Assembly (NCBI GenBank): GCA_037953745.1
Contig: JBAKBP010007161.1
Location: forward strand, 38,671 to 102,670
DNA: 64,000 bases
Reading direction: 5' to 3'
Source: Lithodes maja
Lineage: Eukaryota; Arthropoda; Malacostraca; Decapoda; Lithodidae
Part shown: positions 43,730-56,500 of the stretch, in pieces
Layout of the letters: each line of letters starts with the position of its first letter
Position numbering within the stretch: the first letter of the stretch is position 1
Notes under the pieces: generated by a model
What the model saw: the letters and a program-made list of their open reading frames with translations, nothing else
Database searches by the model: none
Told to the model about the DNA's origin: nothing
Program-made: the position numbers and the translations under genes

Positions 43730-45633
43730 TGTGACGCTTCTGCATAGTAGCCACGTGCGGGCCTGCGCACGCGTCGGCTGCCCAGCCGTTTAGAAACCGG
43801 CTGGTGGCAGCCGGTCGGCAGGCTTTTCCTTAGTATATATCCTACGACAACGTAACTAATGTCTGGGATATTCTTATGTTGTTTCATAGCTTGTAGCTGC
43901 CCTTATTCTTAACCAACGCATCTTAGTATATTTTATTCTCGATAGTTGATTGTTTCATTATAATATATAAGATGTAAGTTTAGTGAGGGCGGGAGAAGAC
44001 GAGCGGGAGAGAGAGAGAGACCGGCTGGGGGACGTTGCTTCGCGCGGAGAGTCCAGCTTGGGACGAGCCTGATGTTGCCACCTGCATTTGATTGCAACGT
44101 TAGGCTTAGTTTTGACTCACGCATGGGGTAGAGGATTTTGACCCGGCAACTGTGTTGAGTGTTGCCAAGCATGGGATGTATTCTGCATGCCTAGGGCGGG
44201 GTCCAGACAGATTCAAGACTCAGAGCTCACCTCACTGTCGTACCCTTCGGACCCACTTGATATCTATCCCTCTCAACCCCCCTTAGAAACTTTCTCTCTT
44301 ACTTTGTATACCTTCCTTACACTACTTCACCAATCTATTTAATTAGCCCATCCCCTTGATAGACCTTATATCTATTATTGTATTAACGACGAGCTCTCAG
44401 ATAACTATATAGGATTTTGGGCCTTATGCAGAGACGTAATTGTTAATGAGACCTAGGAAGCTTTTTTGTTGTCTCATATTTGGTGGTTTCATGCTTGCTA
44501 GTGTGTTCTTGTGTTAGGTTAGCAGGGGCTAGACCGGAGGGGAGGCTTTTTGCGATCCTTTAAGTAAAGTCTGCTGGTGCGAGTCCTGTGGACCCGCACG
44601 ATTTTACTAGGATACCCGTGGGAGTCTGGGGGGCATTTTCTTGTCTGTGTCCCTGTGTGTCTAGTGTTGTGTTGTGTGAGGGCCCTTGCCTAGTCCACTC
44701 AGCACTGCACTAGCACGTCTTGCTTTTGTTTTAGGGTCGCCAGGAGAGAGTCAGATACTTGCGATCTGAGTCTCTCAAGAGAGCACCCTTTCAATTAGAG
44801 TAATTTGGCGCACAGACTTGGGAACGTCCCTAGGCTAGAGCAGGTGGCTCAGCCCGGGTATCCGAAGCCTATATCCTTCCGGCTAGACCTCTGCCACCTG
44901 GCAGATTAACAGCTAGGGGTTTATGATCTCTGTATGCTTGTTATTGTGCCACAGTTTACCGTTTTTGTGAGCATTGTGAGTCAGGGTGTGGCTTAGAGAC
45001 TCTGTCCGAGCAGGCTTGCCTGACTAAGAGTGAGAAGCACACCTGTATGTGGTTATGTTGCGAGTTGCTGCCTTTATTTAATTATACCTATGCCATTATA
45101 CACTGTATGGCCTATCACTAGTATTTATTCCTGCTTATGAGTTAAGAGTTCTCTAAATCCGAAACGTATTTTCTTTGCTAAGCATCAGATCCTACAGTAG
45201 CCGCATGCAGTTTAGAAACCCGCATCTTGTCTACCTGTACGATGTTTTGAGGACTGTTTGCTTTCACCTTCTTTCACGCAGGGGTGATTAGTTGTATTAA
45301 TTAATGTAACGTTAAATATACTTTCTTCTAGTTTGTTATTAAATTGTTTCTGCAATTTAATTCCGTTATCTATCTTTTCCTTGAAGCTTTAAGTCAATTT
45401 AATTGTGTGATCTTTTATATAGCCTGCTTGACTATCAGCAGTCTATAGTGCGTGCACCCTGTAACCGAGTCATAGGATACCTTGTTGTCCAGGCAGGACT
45501 CTTGACGGTTTAGGGTGGTTTGTTGCCTGGGTTTATAGATAAGGGTTGGATCTAGCGTTTTCCGTTGTTGCTTGTTGCCGCATACCTAGTCCAATAGAAA
45601 GAGCCCAGTGTTTATATATCCCAGGACGTAACA
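43730..45633 (+). repeat. 3' LTR of element C
   Basis: 1904 bp, uninterrupted, TG...CA. It provides the empty site for the LINE insertion in the other LTR. The CACT duplication follows at 45634-45637. Confidence 0.95.
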
Positions 45634-45637
45634 CACT

Positions 45638-45945
45638 TTTTGTTTTTTTCCAGTAAATTTTGTAATAAATTTCTAGTCCATTTGTGATTTTCAGGCTTTA
45701 ACTGTGTCATACTGCTAACATCAAATTTTGTTTTATTTTCAGGCATAAATTGTGTTCTATTGCTAACATATTTTTTGTGATTTACAGGCATATTAATTTT
45801 ATCATATTGCGAACAAAATTTTGTGTGATTATCAGGAATTAATTGTATCACATTGCTAACATAAATTTGTTGTGATTTTCAGGCTTTAATTGTACCATTT
45901 TCCTAACATAAATTTGTGTGATTTTCAGGCATACTGTGATTATAT
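45638..45945 (+). repeat. Tandem 5' UTR units of LINE copy 3, downstream part
   Basis: About six to seven diverged units of ~40-50 bp, each with a TTTTCAGGC or TTTACAGGC core and a TTGCTAACAT segment, running up to the ORF1 ATG. They continue the series at 23380-23850. Each unit looks like a 3' splice acceptor (T-rich stretch plus CAG), which may or may not be used. Confidence 0.7.
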
Positions 45946-45949
45946 CGTC

Positions 45950-46946
45950 ATGGCGCCGCGACGAACCTGCACGAGTTGTTCCGGTAAATTTGGCCCTACC
46001 ATGTTTGTTGATACTGATGTCCAAATTTGTAGATTTTGCCAGCTCCGAGAGAAGATTGCGGATGAATTGAATGCAGCTCACCGCAAGATCGATGCCCTGA
46101 CTACGAAGCTTGAATCCCTTCAAGAATTTGCCACACTCAACGTAGGAGTGCCCTCGGCCCAAGAAACCACTACGATGTCAACCGCCATTCCAGTGCATAC
46201 AGTACCGGCACCGGTACCCACATCAGCAGCTACCTTAGATGTTGCAGATAATAATAATGACTCTACTCTCACTCCCCCCCAGGACAACTTTCAGTTAGTG
46301 AGAAACAATGTGCATCCCAGTACCAGTACCAGGAAGGTCATCCCGACAACATGCCAAAACCGCTTCAAAATTCTTGCTATTGACGAGGAAGAGGAAACGG
46401 AAGAAGTTCGGCTTGTGAGCGACTCCATGGTCCGTGGCCAATTAACCGAGTTCTGCGCCAGGGCACCCAGGACCAGAAAGCGATTCTGTATCCCAGGCGG
46501 CGGCGTGGACGACATTGTTGCGGCTGTGGAAGAGGTTTCCAGGCTCGCCCCCGCGCACCACGTACGTCATCCACGTTGGATCTAACGATGTCCAACGGAC
46601 GCGGTCAGAAGAACTACTTTGCAAGTACCAGCGGCTGATCAGGTCCTTCAAGGAAAAATCTAATAGAATCTTAATTTCAGGAATTGTTCCCCGGATTGAT
46701 GTAGAAAACCGATTCTACAATATAGCTACCAGTACAAATCGCCGACTAGACAAACTCTGCAGGGAGGAGGACATCGGCTTTGTCGACACGTGGGATAATT
46801 TTTACTATGATAAATCTTTGTTTTCAGGAGATGGTGTACATCTCAATGAAGTAGGAGCTGCACGTCTTGGTCATCTGCTGAACAATGCAGTCAAGGATTT
46901 CCGTTCAAAAAACGGGGTCAACCGGGATCCAGACAGGGTAGTGTAA
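45950..46946 (+). pseudogene. LINE ORF1, copy 3 (frameshifted)
   Basis: Starts at the ATG at 45950. It has the paired-cysteine N-terminus (CTSC, CRFC), the coiled coil (KLESLQEFATLNVGV), and the SGNH hydrolase (SDSMV in place of GDSIL, GSNDV ~46580, DGVHLN ~46830). One extra C in a C-run near 46543-46547 shifts the frame before the GSND block. The first catalytic block reads SDS rather than GDS, and DGTH has become DGVH, although Ser, Asp and His remain. It is only about 60 percent similar to copy 1 ORF1, far less than the ORF2 3' parts. Confidence 0.8.
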
Positions 46947-47005
46947 GTCAAATACGAACTGAAAATTCAGACAATGCACAATCAGTAACATCCAACTCTA
47001 ATACT

Positions 47006-49853
47006 CTTAAGGTGTTTTATGTAAATGCTCGTAGCATACGCAATAAATTTTCAGATCTAGAGGAAATCGTGTTTACAGAACATTATGATATAATCGGCAT
47101 TACAGAATCTTGGTTAAATACGGAAGACAGAGACTTTTTAGCCGAATATACGCTTCCTGGTTATACAATGTTTGAGAAAAGTCGGATCAATAGAAATGGA
47201 GGAGGAGTTCTGTTTTTCATAAAGGAAAGTCTTAATCCCGTCTTAATGTCAAAACCTCAAATTGCGAATATAGACATATCTTACGTACTATTAAACAATA
47301 AACGAGGAACTAAAATAACACTAGCTTTATTATACTAGCTCAATCAGTACAAACTGACAGTGAAATTTATGAACAAATTGCAGAAATAACTAACATACAA
47401 GATACCGTAATTCTTGGCGATTTCAACCTACCCGTGACTAAATGGGGCGATATTCTTACTTCACACTCTGGACACGACCTCTATGCTAACTTGCAAGAGA
47501 GTTCACTTTTTCAATTTGTACAATCTCCGACCCGTGGTAATAATGTGCTTGACCTTGTACTCGCAACAAAAGAAGAATTAATAGAGAATTTGAATGTTGG
47601 TGATGAATTCAGTAACAGCGACCATCGTACGATAACTTTCACTTTAAAGTTTACTAGTAACAAATTAAATAGCAGCATTGAGAAAGTCCCTAATTTCAAG
47701 AAAGCAAATTTTCATAAACTTAAATCAAAGCTTAAAGAAAATGACTGGAGCTTTCTGACTAACAATAACGACATAAATACATCTTGGGAGTGTTTAACAA
47801 CCACTTACCTTAAGGCAGTGCAAGACTGCATACCATCGAAAATACGGCGTCCAGGCCAGAATGATAAGCCCAAATGGTGGAATAAAGATATTTCAGACTG
47901 TCTGCTTGCTAAAAAATTTGGTAATGATAGATTAAAATGCTCACAAAATGACGAAGAACGGGTGAAATTTGTAGAGCTACGACGCAAAGCCAAAAAGTTA
48001 ATTAAGCAAAGTAAAAAGACCTTGGAGTTACATGTTGCGAATCAAAGTAAAACAAACCCGAAAGAATTCTATAGTTATATCAGAAAGAAAAAGTAGTTAC
48101 TTCAACTGTTGGACCGTTAGTCGATGAAAATGGAGAATACACCAAAGACGAAGTACAAATGAGTAATGCCCTCAATACCTTCTTTGCATCAGTTTTTACA
48201 ACAGAAGACCTCAGTGATATCCCTACACCATCGCCGATTCAGATTGATAATTCAGATGTTCTAAGCAATATCACCGTTACAGAGAGAGAAGTATTGAATT
48301 GTTTAGATAAACTCAAGGTAAATAAAACGCCTGGACCTGATACAATCTCGCCTAGAGTTCTAAAGGAAGCTAAGGATGAGCTCTCCAAACCACTGACATT
48401 ACTATTCAATAAATCCTTGCAGTCTGGAACTATGCCTGATCAGTGGAAGATAAACAACGTAACACCGATATTAAAAAAAGGCAGCAAATCCCTATCCAGT
48501 ACCTATCGTCCAATTAGCTTAACCTCAGTTGTATGTAAAATGCTAGAAATGGTCATAAGAGACAGCCTCGTAAATCACTTAGAGGAAAATAACATACTTA
48601 AAGATACTCAACACGCTGGCTTTCGTAAAAAAATTTCCTGTTTAACAAACCTCTTAGACATCTTCCACGATATCCTCAACCTCTACGATGAGAGTAAAGC
48701 TGTAGATATTATATACCTTGATTTTCAAAAGGCCTTTGACAAAGTTCCCCACAAACGTTTACTGCTAAAACTAAAAGCGCATGGAATACAAGACGGTGTG
48801 TTGAAATTGATAGAAAATTGGCTCAACGACAGAAAGCAAAGAGTAGTCATAAACGGTAAGGCATCTAAATGGACCAATGTAAGTAGCGGGGTACCCCAGG
48901 GATCGGTACTAGGACCAATTCTCTTTCTAATTTACATCAACGACATAGATGAGGGTCTCACCCGTATAATCTCAAAATTTGCTGACGATACAAAAATTGC
49001 AAATAGCGTACTCTCAAAAGATCAAGTTGACGATATGCAACACAATCTAGATAAATTGTCACATTGGGCCCAAATTTGGCAAATGAGTTTCAATGCGGAT
49101 AAATGTAAAGTACTACATATCGGACACCTAAATGAGAAAGCAAACTATTCGATGAATGGCACTCAGCTTAAGAATGTAAACAGAGAAACCGATCTGGGAG
49201 TAACAATATCGAGTAACCTAAAACCGAGTCAACAATGTTCAGAAGTTGTTAAGAAGGCAAACAAAATAATTGGCTTTATAGGCAGGTCATTTGAGCATAA
49301 ATCTAAAGACGTTATCCTAACCCTTTACAATTCCTTAGTCCGCCCTCTATTGGAATACTGCGTTCAATGCTGGTGCCCTTATTACCAAAAAGACATAAAC
49401 AAGCTAGAACGAGTTCAACGTAGAGTTACCAAAATGATACCTAGCCTAAAGAACAAACCATACGAAGAGCGTCTTAGAGAATTAAATCTATTTCCTTTAA
49501 CCCAGCGCAGATTAAGAGGTGACTTAATTCAAGTGTTCAAAATCATCAAAGGCATCGACAATATGAACTGTAGTAAGTACTTCATTATCGACCAATCTAA
49601 TTACACGCGGGGAAACGGTTGCAAAATTATTGGTAAATCTTTTAACTCACACGAATCTAAGAATATCTTCTTCAATCGAGTTGTCAACTTGTGGAATGGG
49701 CTTCCCCGAGACTTTATAGACTGCAGCACCGTTGATTCATTTAAACTCCGCCTAGACAAATATCTCGCATCAAACCCGCGACTGACTGCGTTTGTAAATG
49801 AATTACTTTATTTTATCCTCCCCTCAGTTACTAACCCATATGTCCCCTACTAA
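47006..49853 (+). pseudogene. LINE ORF2, copy 3 (endonuclease, RT, C-terminus; broken)
   Basis: Endonuclease from VFYVNARSIRNK through GITESWL. A ~10-bp deletion near 47334 removes the RPP segment and creates a stop. The frame resumes through GDFNLP and SDHRTI. The A-run at 48089-48093 has five A and shifts frame again. The RT is complete (GVPQGSVLGP, FADDTK near 48980) but has an extra Ala codon in QHAGFRKK. The natural stop TAA is TTA, adding 17 residues before the TAA at 49851. From about 47570 on it is very close to copies 1, 2 and 4, while upstream it is clearly diverged. Confidence 0.85.
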
Positions 49854-50025
49854 CTTCCTAGTCCTGCCACGGACATTAGTTCCAGGGCAGTAGTTCCATT
49901 TCCAATGTTCCCATACCCACTCTAAACCACTGTTTGGACACTTGATCCTCAGTATTTTGGAGGACAAGCAGCCTAGAAGGGTCACTAGACTGTTGTTGCT
50001 TGATTTCCTTTGTACTCCTTTGTAC

Positions 50026-50340
50026 ATTCACATACTCCCTCACATTCACATACTCCCTCACATTCATATACTCCCCCACATTCACATACTCTCCCACATT
50101 CACATAGTCTCCCACATTCACATTCTCTCCCACATTTACATACTCTCCCACATGTACATACTCCCTCACATTCACATACTCCCTCACATTCACATACTCT
50201 CCAACATTCACATACTCCCTCACATTCACATACTCTCCCACATTCACATAATCTCCCACATTCACATACTCTTCCACATTCACATACCCCCTCACCTTCA
50301 CATACTCTCCCACATTCACATACTCTCCCACATCCACATA
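50026..50340. repeat. 18-bp minisatellite after LINE copy 3
   Basis: About 17 units of the same ATTCACATACTCCCTCAC family as at 15913-18830, starting at the LINE tail. Confidence 0.95.
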
Positions 50341-50945
50341 AATGTGAATATTAAATATTCTACTATTTTTGCAGACTCATAATCCCTGTTTATATAAATG
50401 TATAATATATTTTCTGGCACTTATTTTCCTCGTCATCAGCTAATCTGGCATACTGTAGATGACACTTGCTGAATGAGAAGACCAGAGGAGTAAAGCTCCA
50501 TTGATCCATGTTCAAAATTATTTCTTCATATGCGCGTTTCTTCTCACTTTCGTTTCTCAAGTATGCCGCCTTGAGTCCTCGTTCACAATATGTTTGAGAT
50601 CTAGAATTGAAGATTCTGATGTCGTAAAAAGCACGCTGTCACCTTGTCCAAAAACCTTGGTTGGTATGCTTTCTCACTAAGACATTATGTTATATAGGAT
50701 GTACTCTCGCCCTTCACCGTTCAATGTGCGGTTAAATGTACCGGCTCTCCGCCTATGCCCGAGAGGGAGTAGTCGGAATATAGAACAAAACAAAAACAAC
50801 TCTGCTTTATTCTCGGGGTGAGGCGCGGGTGCAGCTCTCATGGTATTCACTACGCTTGTCTGTAATCTCTGCTGGCCTCACTTAAATTCTTAGTTTCCTC
50901 GCTAGACATCCCTCAACCTTAGAAGAACATCCCCTAGACCACCCC
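50341..50945. other. Non-coding stretch, nothing recognised
   Basis: No ORF with recognisable motifs, no RNA gene and no clear repeat seen. Confidence 0.5.
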
Positions 50946-50949
50946 TCAA

Positions 50950-51100
50950 GATAAATTTGTACATTTTTCGGTAGAAAAATTTCCCAGCCGGAGGCCCGTT
51001 CCTATAACAATTACAGGCTCGCTATCGCTCGCCAGGAAAAAATCAACACCTAAATGGCACGATAGGTCTTAACACTGCCCCAGACAAAAGTTGCTATCTT
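50950..51100 (-). repeat. Half of a foldback repeat related to 60760-61139
   Basis: The segment with AAATTTGTACATTTTTCGG, GGCTCGCTATCGCTCGCC and AGGTCTTAAC matches, in reverse, the central loop and one arm of the foldback element downstream of element D. A weaker related piece (GGGACGAAAGGTCTTAAAA) is at 51386-51404. Confidence 0.5.
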
Positions 51101-51237
51101 ACTGATGGGGTGGCGAGCGCCCGGTATTTCCCTCAAAACAATTTCTCTGACACTGTGGTACCGGTAGAAGTCGGAGGTATTTGGGGTTGCCATCAACTGA
51201 CAGATTCTGATCTAACTTACCTAACTTACTGAGCTCA

Positions 51238-51355
51238 ATATGACGCAAATGCGTCATATAACTTACTTATTGAGCTATTTCACTAAGTTCATATGAAGCG
51301 ATTGCGTCATATGATACTCTTGGGCTTACCGCCATATGACGCGATCATGTCATAG
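51238..51355. repeat. Three dyad-symmetric TGACGCA modules
   Basis: 51238-51259 is a perfect inverted repeat (arms ATATGACGCA and TGCGTCATAT, two-base centre). 51290-51313 and 51333-51355 are diverged versions (CATATGAAGCG/TTGCGTCATATG; CATATGACGCG/CATGTCATAG). The half-site TGACG resembles a CRE/bZIP site. Function is unknown. Confidence 0.55.
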
Positions 51356-51505
51356 ATATCGGAGAGGGTTAAAATTTATAACAAAATGGGACGAAAGGTC
51401 TTAAAATCGCGAGGGAGAAAGGGGACCAGACAAACGACCGTCTCCCCTTAGGTTTTTACTGAAGGTTTGCCCTGTATTATCAACTGGAAGTAGAGTTCTG
51501 CCTCT

Positions 51506-53311
51506 TGTTACGGCTGGATCGGCAATACATATTCGGGATTCTTGATCGTAGGACAGAAATGGCTTATGTGACAACGACACGCTCGATTCCAGTCCCAAAT
51601 ACTATATGCTCCAGACAACAAAAGCACCAACGCCCTACAGAGTTATCGTCTATGGTAACGAGGTACCTTAACTCGGCGAAAGTGTACAACAGGGGTAGGC
51701 TATGAGGCTAAACTCCCTCAGACATTTATAGGTTACGTTATGACTAAAGAAATGCAATACTCAAGAAACTACGTTAATATTAAGCCTCTAATAATGTAGA
51801 ATAGAAGCAGGCTAAAGGTATGACAGTGAAATGCTAAATGACAAATGTACACGCCTACTTGAAAGCGCGTGCACTAGAATAACTGTCCCCTACTAACATG
51901 CACTAGCATGTAGCATACAAGATGTTCATGATCCAGTAGATACCTAATAATACACATGGAAGGAACATAAACAGTAGTCACTTATTATAAGAATGAATCT
52001 ATACTTGGAATAACTAAAAGGTTGCAGGCAACAGTACTGCGCCGGTAGCCTACTACCGCATAGGCTACTTCGCTTCTCTCACTCTGTCTCCCCTCTGAGT
52101 CCGTATGCGCCCTACGCAACGGAACTCCGGACACAGCAGCAAAACGACAGTGCAGTTAATTGATACATGAAAGTATTAATAGTGTTGTCTTGTGTGTGAG
52201 TAATGTGTACTGTAAAGTGTTACATACATAAACTTAAAGAGAGCTGCAATGCATCGTAAAATAAAGATATAACCCACTCATCATCCCCATGTGTTCTAGC
52301 TAGCAGGCCAAGTCACAGGAACAACGAGTCCCAGCACCGAAAGCGAGAACCCAGGAAAAGACTGCAGAGAACACAAGGACAGATAAATTACGTTACTCTA
52401 CTATACCGGCACTACGAGCGAGCTGTAGTCTCTGGTACTGCACTCGCTCCTGGCTCGGTAGGCAAATCAAGGCTAAGTCCTCGCCCCTCTACAGACAACT
52501 CCTGGGCATGGTCGGGCTCTTACACATGGCACTAGTCTAGTCACAAATTGGATGATGAGCTGGGCATATAACTTGTGAACATGTAGAACGTTCACCAACT
52601 ATCCTCATCAAGAAGATCGCTGTTCACATTAACCCCTTAAATCTAATACATGTAAATATATGCTTGTCCTAAGAGTAATACGAGAGGTGAGTGCTGAAAC
52701 TCCTTTAGGACCTCAAGGGAAGGTTATGCATTTAAATAGAGAGAAGAATGAAATGAGAGTAATGTCGTCAGAGAGAAAGAGTGCAACCGTGAGAAATTGG
52801 GAGAGAGGGCAAGGGATGTTAGAATCTCAAAGGTTCTAGGCAACCTGGTCATAGAGCACACAGCGAGCCTCCAGGCAATGTGCTGTACGACAACATGGGC
52901 AGCCCAGGCAGCATAGGCAGGCGGCAATGTACTACCAACCCTGTCGCACCCAGCTATAAGCGCAGGGCTGCCAACCGGTCCATACGTCTGGCAACCACCC
53001 CCCCGGCAGCGTGGCGCACCGCTACCCTCTCGCTCTGAAGTCCAACTCACTCTCTCTCTCTGAATTCCCACTGTCTTATCTATCAACTTCTCTATTGATA
53101 CTACATATTAAATGGAAGGTCTCGACATGGCTTAAAACAAAACCCACCACTGGTTAGCAAATGACGAGACCTTTGCAGAGATACAAAGAACATAGTTATA
53201 CGTTGTCACACTCAATATAAGCAGCCAGCACGGTACAACGCGGTACCGTGGCGGTACAGTGGAGTACCAAGGAGTACAATCAGGTTGCGTTGCTACGCAC
53301 TGGGCGTCACA
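51506..53311 (-). repeat. 3' LTR of element D
   Basis: TG...CA in element sense (TGTGACGCCCAG to CCGTAACA). It matches 58935-60743. The stem-loop is at 52416-52449. Confidence 0.95.
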
Positions 53312-53322
53312 GCCCCCCCAAG
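53312..53322 (-). promoter_or_regulatory. Polypurine tract of element D
   Basis: In element sense CTTGGGGGGGC next to the 3' LTR, a variant of the tract in A-C. The ~270 bases to the pol stop hold no gene. Confidence 0.75.
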
Positions 53323-53591
53323 ATTTTAGATAATCGACCTTAGAAGCATTATCAAAATCTGACAGGCAACCAACCGACCTGCTACCCTTAGCTGCCACTA
53401 ATTGCAAAAGGTGCACAACAACTGAAGTGTGAATTATACATAAAACACAATATCGCATGCATCATGCTACAACAATAAAGACTTACAAAATTAAAAAAAA
53501 ATTTCTCGTTTACTTTATTGTTTTATAATCTTTTTGGACGGAGTTATGATAGCCTAATTTTACTCCTGCTCAACCCCCACACCGTGCACGA

Positions 53592-56500
53592 CTATCCTGG
53601 ATCATCAACCCTTGATAGACAATCTGCTATCACGTTCTCACTCCCGGCAATATGCTGAATGTTGAGATTATACTCCTGGAGCATTAGGGACCACCTGGTC
53701 AACCGCATATTCCGATTGTGAAACTGATTTAGGAATTTCAAGGGATGATGGTCCGTATAAATCGTCACTACCGGGCCGTAGGCTGGAACATAAACTTCGA
53801 AATGTTTGAGCGACAAAACGATAGCAAGAAGCTCCTTCTCTATAGTCGAGTAATTCCTTTGTGCCGAATTAAACTTGCGAGAAAAGAAGCTCACTGGGTG
53901 TTCCAAGCCCTCGGAATCAGTCTGCAGTAACACTGCCCCGGCACCCACACCGCTGGCATCAGTCGCCAGCTGAAAACTCCTGGAGAAGTCTGGGGCTCTC
54001 AAAATCGGATGTGTACACAGCAGGTGCTTGACTAGGTCGAAAGCCCTCTGACACTCCGCAGCCCAACAGAACTTCACTGACTTCGACAGTAGATCAGTTA
54101 ACGGTGCTAAGACAGTAGAGTATCCCCGGATGAAGCGCCTATAATAGCCTATCATACCTAGGAACCGCATGACCTGGCGCTTAGTGGTGGGCCTGGGAAA
54201 CATATTGATAGCCTGTATCTTGCTCAGGGGGGGGCACACCCGGCCTAACCCGACCACGAAGCCAAGATACTGCACAGTAGCCTTTACAAACTCGCACTTC
54301 CTCAGGTTCACCACCAGCCCAGCATCGTGCAACTTCCCAAACAGGGTCTCTAAGTGCCTTAGGTGATTATCAAAATTGTCATCATACACTATCACGTCAT
54401 CAAGGTAGACCGTGCAGTTAGGGATTTCGTCACAAATATCGTTCATCAGGTTCTGAAACGTGGCAGGTGCGTTCTTAAGCCCATAAGGCATTACGTTACA
54501 TTGGTAGGTCTTGCCATCTACCACAAAACCACAAACTTGCTTAGCTCGGTCCGACAGGGGTACTTGCCAGTAGCCTTTTACAAGATCAATTTTAGTAAGG
54601 TACTTTGCATTCCCTATCTTGTCCACGCTGTCGTCAACTCGAGGCAAAGGGTAAGGGTTGGTAGTGGTCAAGCCATTTAGCCTACGAAAATCTATGCAGA
54701 ACCGCACCTTGCCGTCAGGTTTTGGCTGCAACGTGACGGGTGATGTCCACTTCACATAACCTTCAGTGATCATCCCTCTCTCAACCATGTACTTTAACTC
54801 CTCCCGTAAAGCTGGCAACTTTACCGGGGGCACACGGTAGGGCACTGACTTGAAGGGCACATTATCACCGACGTCCACGTCGTGCGTTACCTGAGTAGTG
54901 AGACCTGGGTGTTCGGCGAAAACAGAGGGGTATGACCTGAACAGGCCTAGGACAGCAGCACCCTGGTGCTCAGGCAGGTGACTTACAGCTTGCCTAGCCT
55001 CTTGTTCAGTATTCCCCGCCCACTGTTCCGCGGAAATGACACAGTCCCAGCTATCCTCCTCAGCAGCATGACTGTCCCCACCTCCTTCTCCACCCTGGCC
55101 GCTGCAGGCCAGCACAGGGACAGTGAGAGGCTCTGAGGGGCGTCTCACATACTCTTTCATGAGGTTAACATGACATAACTGATGTTTTTTTCTACGGTCA
55201 GGTGTTGCAACGAGATAATCAAGGTCGGACAGTTTCTTAGCCACCACATACGGCCCAATAAACTTGGCAGAAAGGGGGTGTCCAGGCAAAGGTAAAAGCA
55301 ACATTACCTCCTGACCCACCGAAAACTCCCGAAGCTTCACCTTGGCGTCATACTGGTGCTTCATGACCGCCTGTGCATTAACCAAGTTATTACCTGCCGC
55401 TGCCATGCAACCTATAAGTCTCTCCCGGCTCTCAAGGATATATTTAAGTACAGACCCCGGCTTCTCTTCGCCCTCCCAGATCTCTTTCACCATACTTAAA
55501 GGTCCTCTCACATTATGGCCAAAGACTAGTTGATTTGGACTGAACCCCAGGCTCTCTCCTGGGACTTCACGTGCAGCGAACAGAACATACGGCAGACCCA
55601 AATCCCAATCAGTGTCATGTTCTGCACAGTAACAGCGTAGCATACTCTTCAGGGTCGAGTGCCACCGCTCCAAGACTCCCTGACTCTCGGGATGGTAGGC
55701 TGACGACACTACAGAACATATACCGTGCAACTGAAGGGTTTGCTTGAACAATTTGGATGTAAAATTGCTCCCCTGGTCTGACTGCACCTCACGTGGAAAT
55801 CCATAACGGGAACAGAACAATAATAAGTTTTTAACAACTGCCTTTGCCGAGCCGTTTCTCATGGGGTATGCGTCCGGGTATCTCGTAGCCACATCCATGA
55901 TTGTCAACAGGAATTTATTGCCACTACTAGTAGGCGGGAAAGGGCCAACCAAATCTACTACAACTTTGCTGAACGGAGGCCCGGTGACAGGTATGGGAAA
56001 CAAAGGTGCCTTCGGGATTGTCTGGTTAGGCTTCCCCGTTGTCTGGCAGGTCGCACACCCAGCCACCCATGCACAGACATCAGCCTTGACCCCAGGCCAC
56101 CAGAAAAACCTGCCCAATGCCGCCAATGTTTTTGTTACCCCCAAATGACCCGCCACCGGCACATCATGCGCCAGACACAATAAGGACTCTCTATACTTAT
56201 TTGGAACAACCACCTGGTCTACTACCCTCGCACCGCCCTCCCACTTCGATTTGGGGTCTAGAAATCTGCGGTACAATATCCTGTTGAGCCTAAAGAAATC
56301 TCCCGGCTTCGCATCCCCATCTTCCTCCAACTCTATGGCACCATTGCTATAACGAGCTAGGCTAGCGTCTTGCAGCTGCTGCTCACTAATGTCCCTGGGC
56401 GTCAATGCATCAAGATGGTTTTGTAATAAGACATTACCCCGGCTAGTAGGCTCTACTGCCTTAGTGGCTCTCGCTACAGCTCTTGCCTCACGCGAAGTCT

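Larger units (their letters stand above)
23855..45633 (+). mobile_element. Element C: Gmr1-like Gypsy retrotransposon with two nested insertions
   Basis: + strand element flanked by CACT (23851-23854, 45634-45637). Without the nested RTE-like LINE (25470-28219) and element B (30363-39961) it would be about 9.4 kb. Both LTRs start TGTGACGCTTC and end GGACGTAACA (about 1.90 kb each) and differ at many positions, so it is older than A, B and D. Gag has a nonsense codon and a damaged zinc knuckle; pol is otherwise readable to its stop. It is a separate family from A/B and D, with the same gene order. Confidence 0.93.
22666..50025 (+). mobile_element. CR1-clade LINE, copy 3 (near full length, interrupted)
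   Basis: 5' region (22666-23854 and 45638-45949), ORF1 (45950-46946), ORF2 (47006-49853) and 3' UTR to the CTTTGTAC tail at 50025. Element C is inserted in the 5' region with the duplication CACT (23851-23854, 45634-45637). The 5' start is placed by similarity to the first bases of the window, so the exact start is uncertain. Several frameshifts make it inactive. Confidence 0.82.

Noticed and set aside
52724..53086. 120-residue frame in the element D LTR
   Set aside because: Present in one LTR, shortened in the other copy (60153-60356); no motif.
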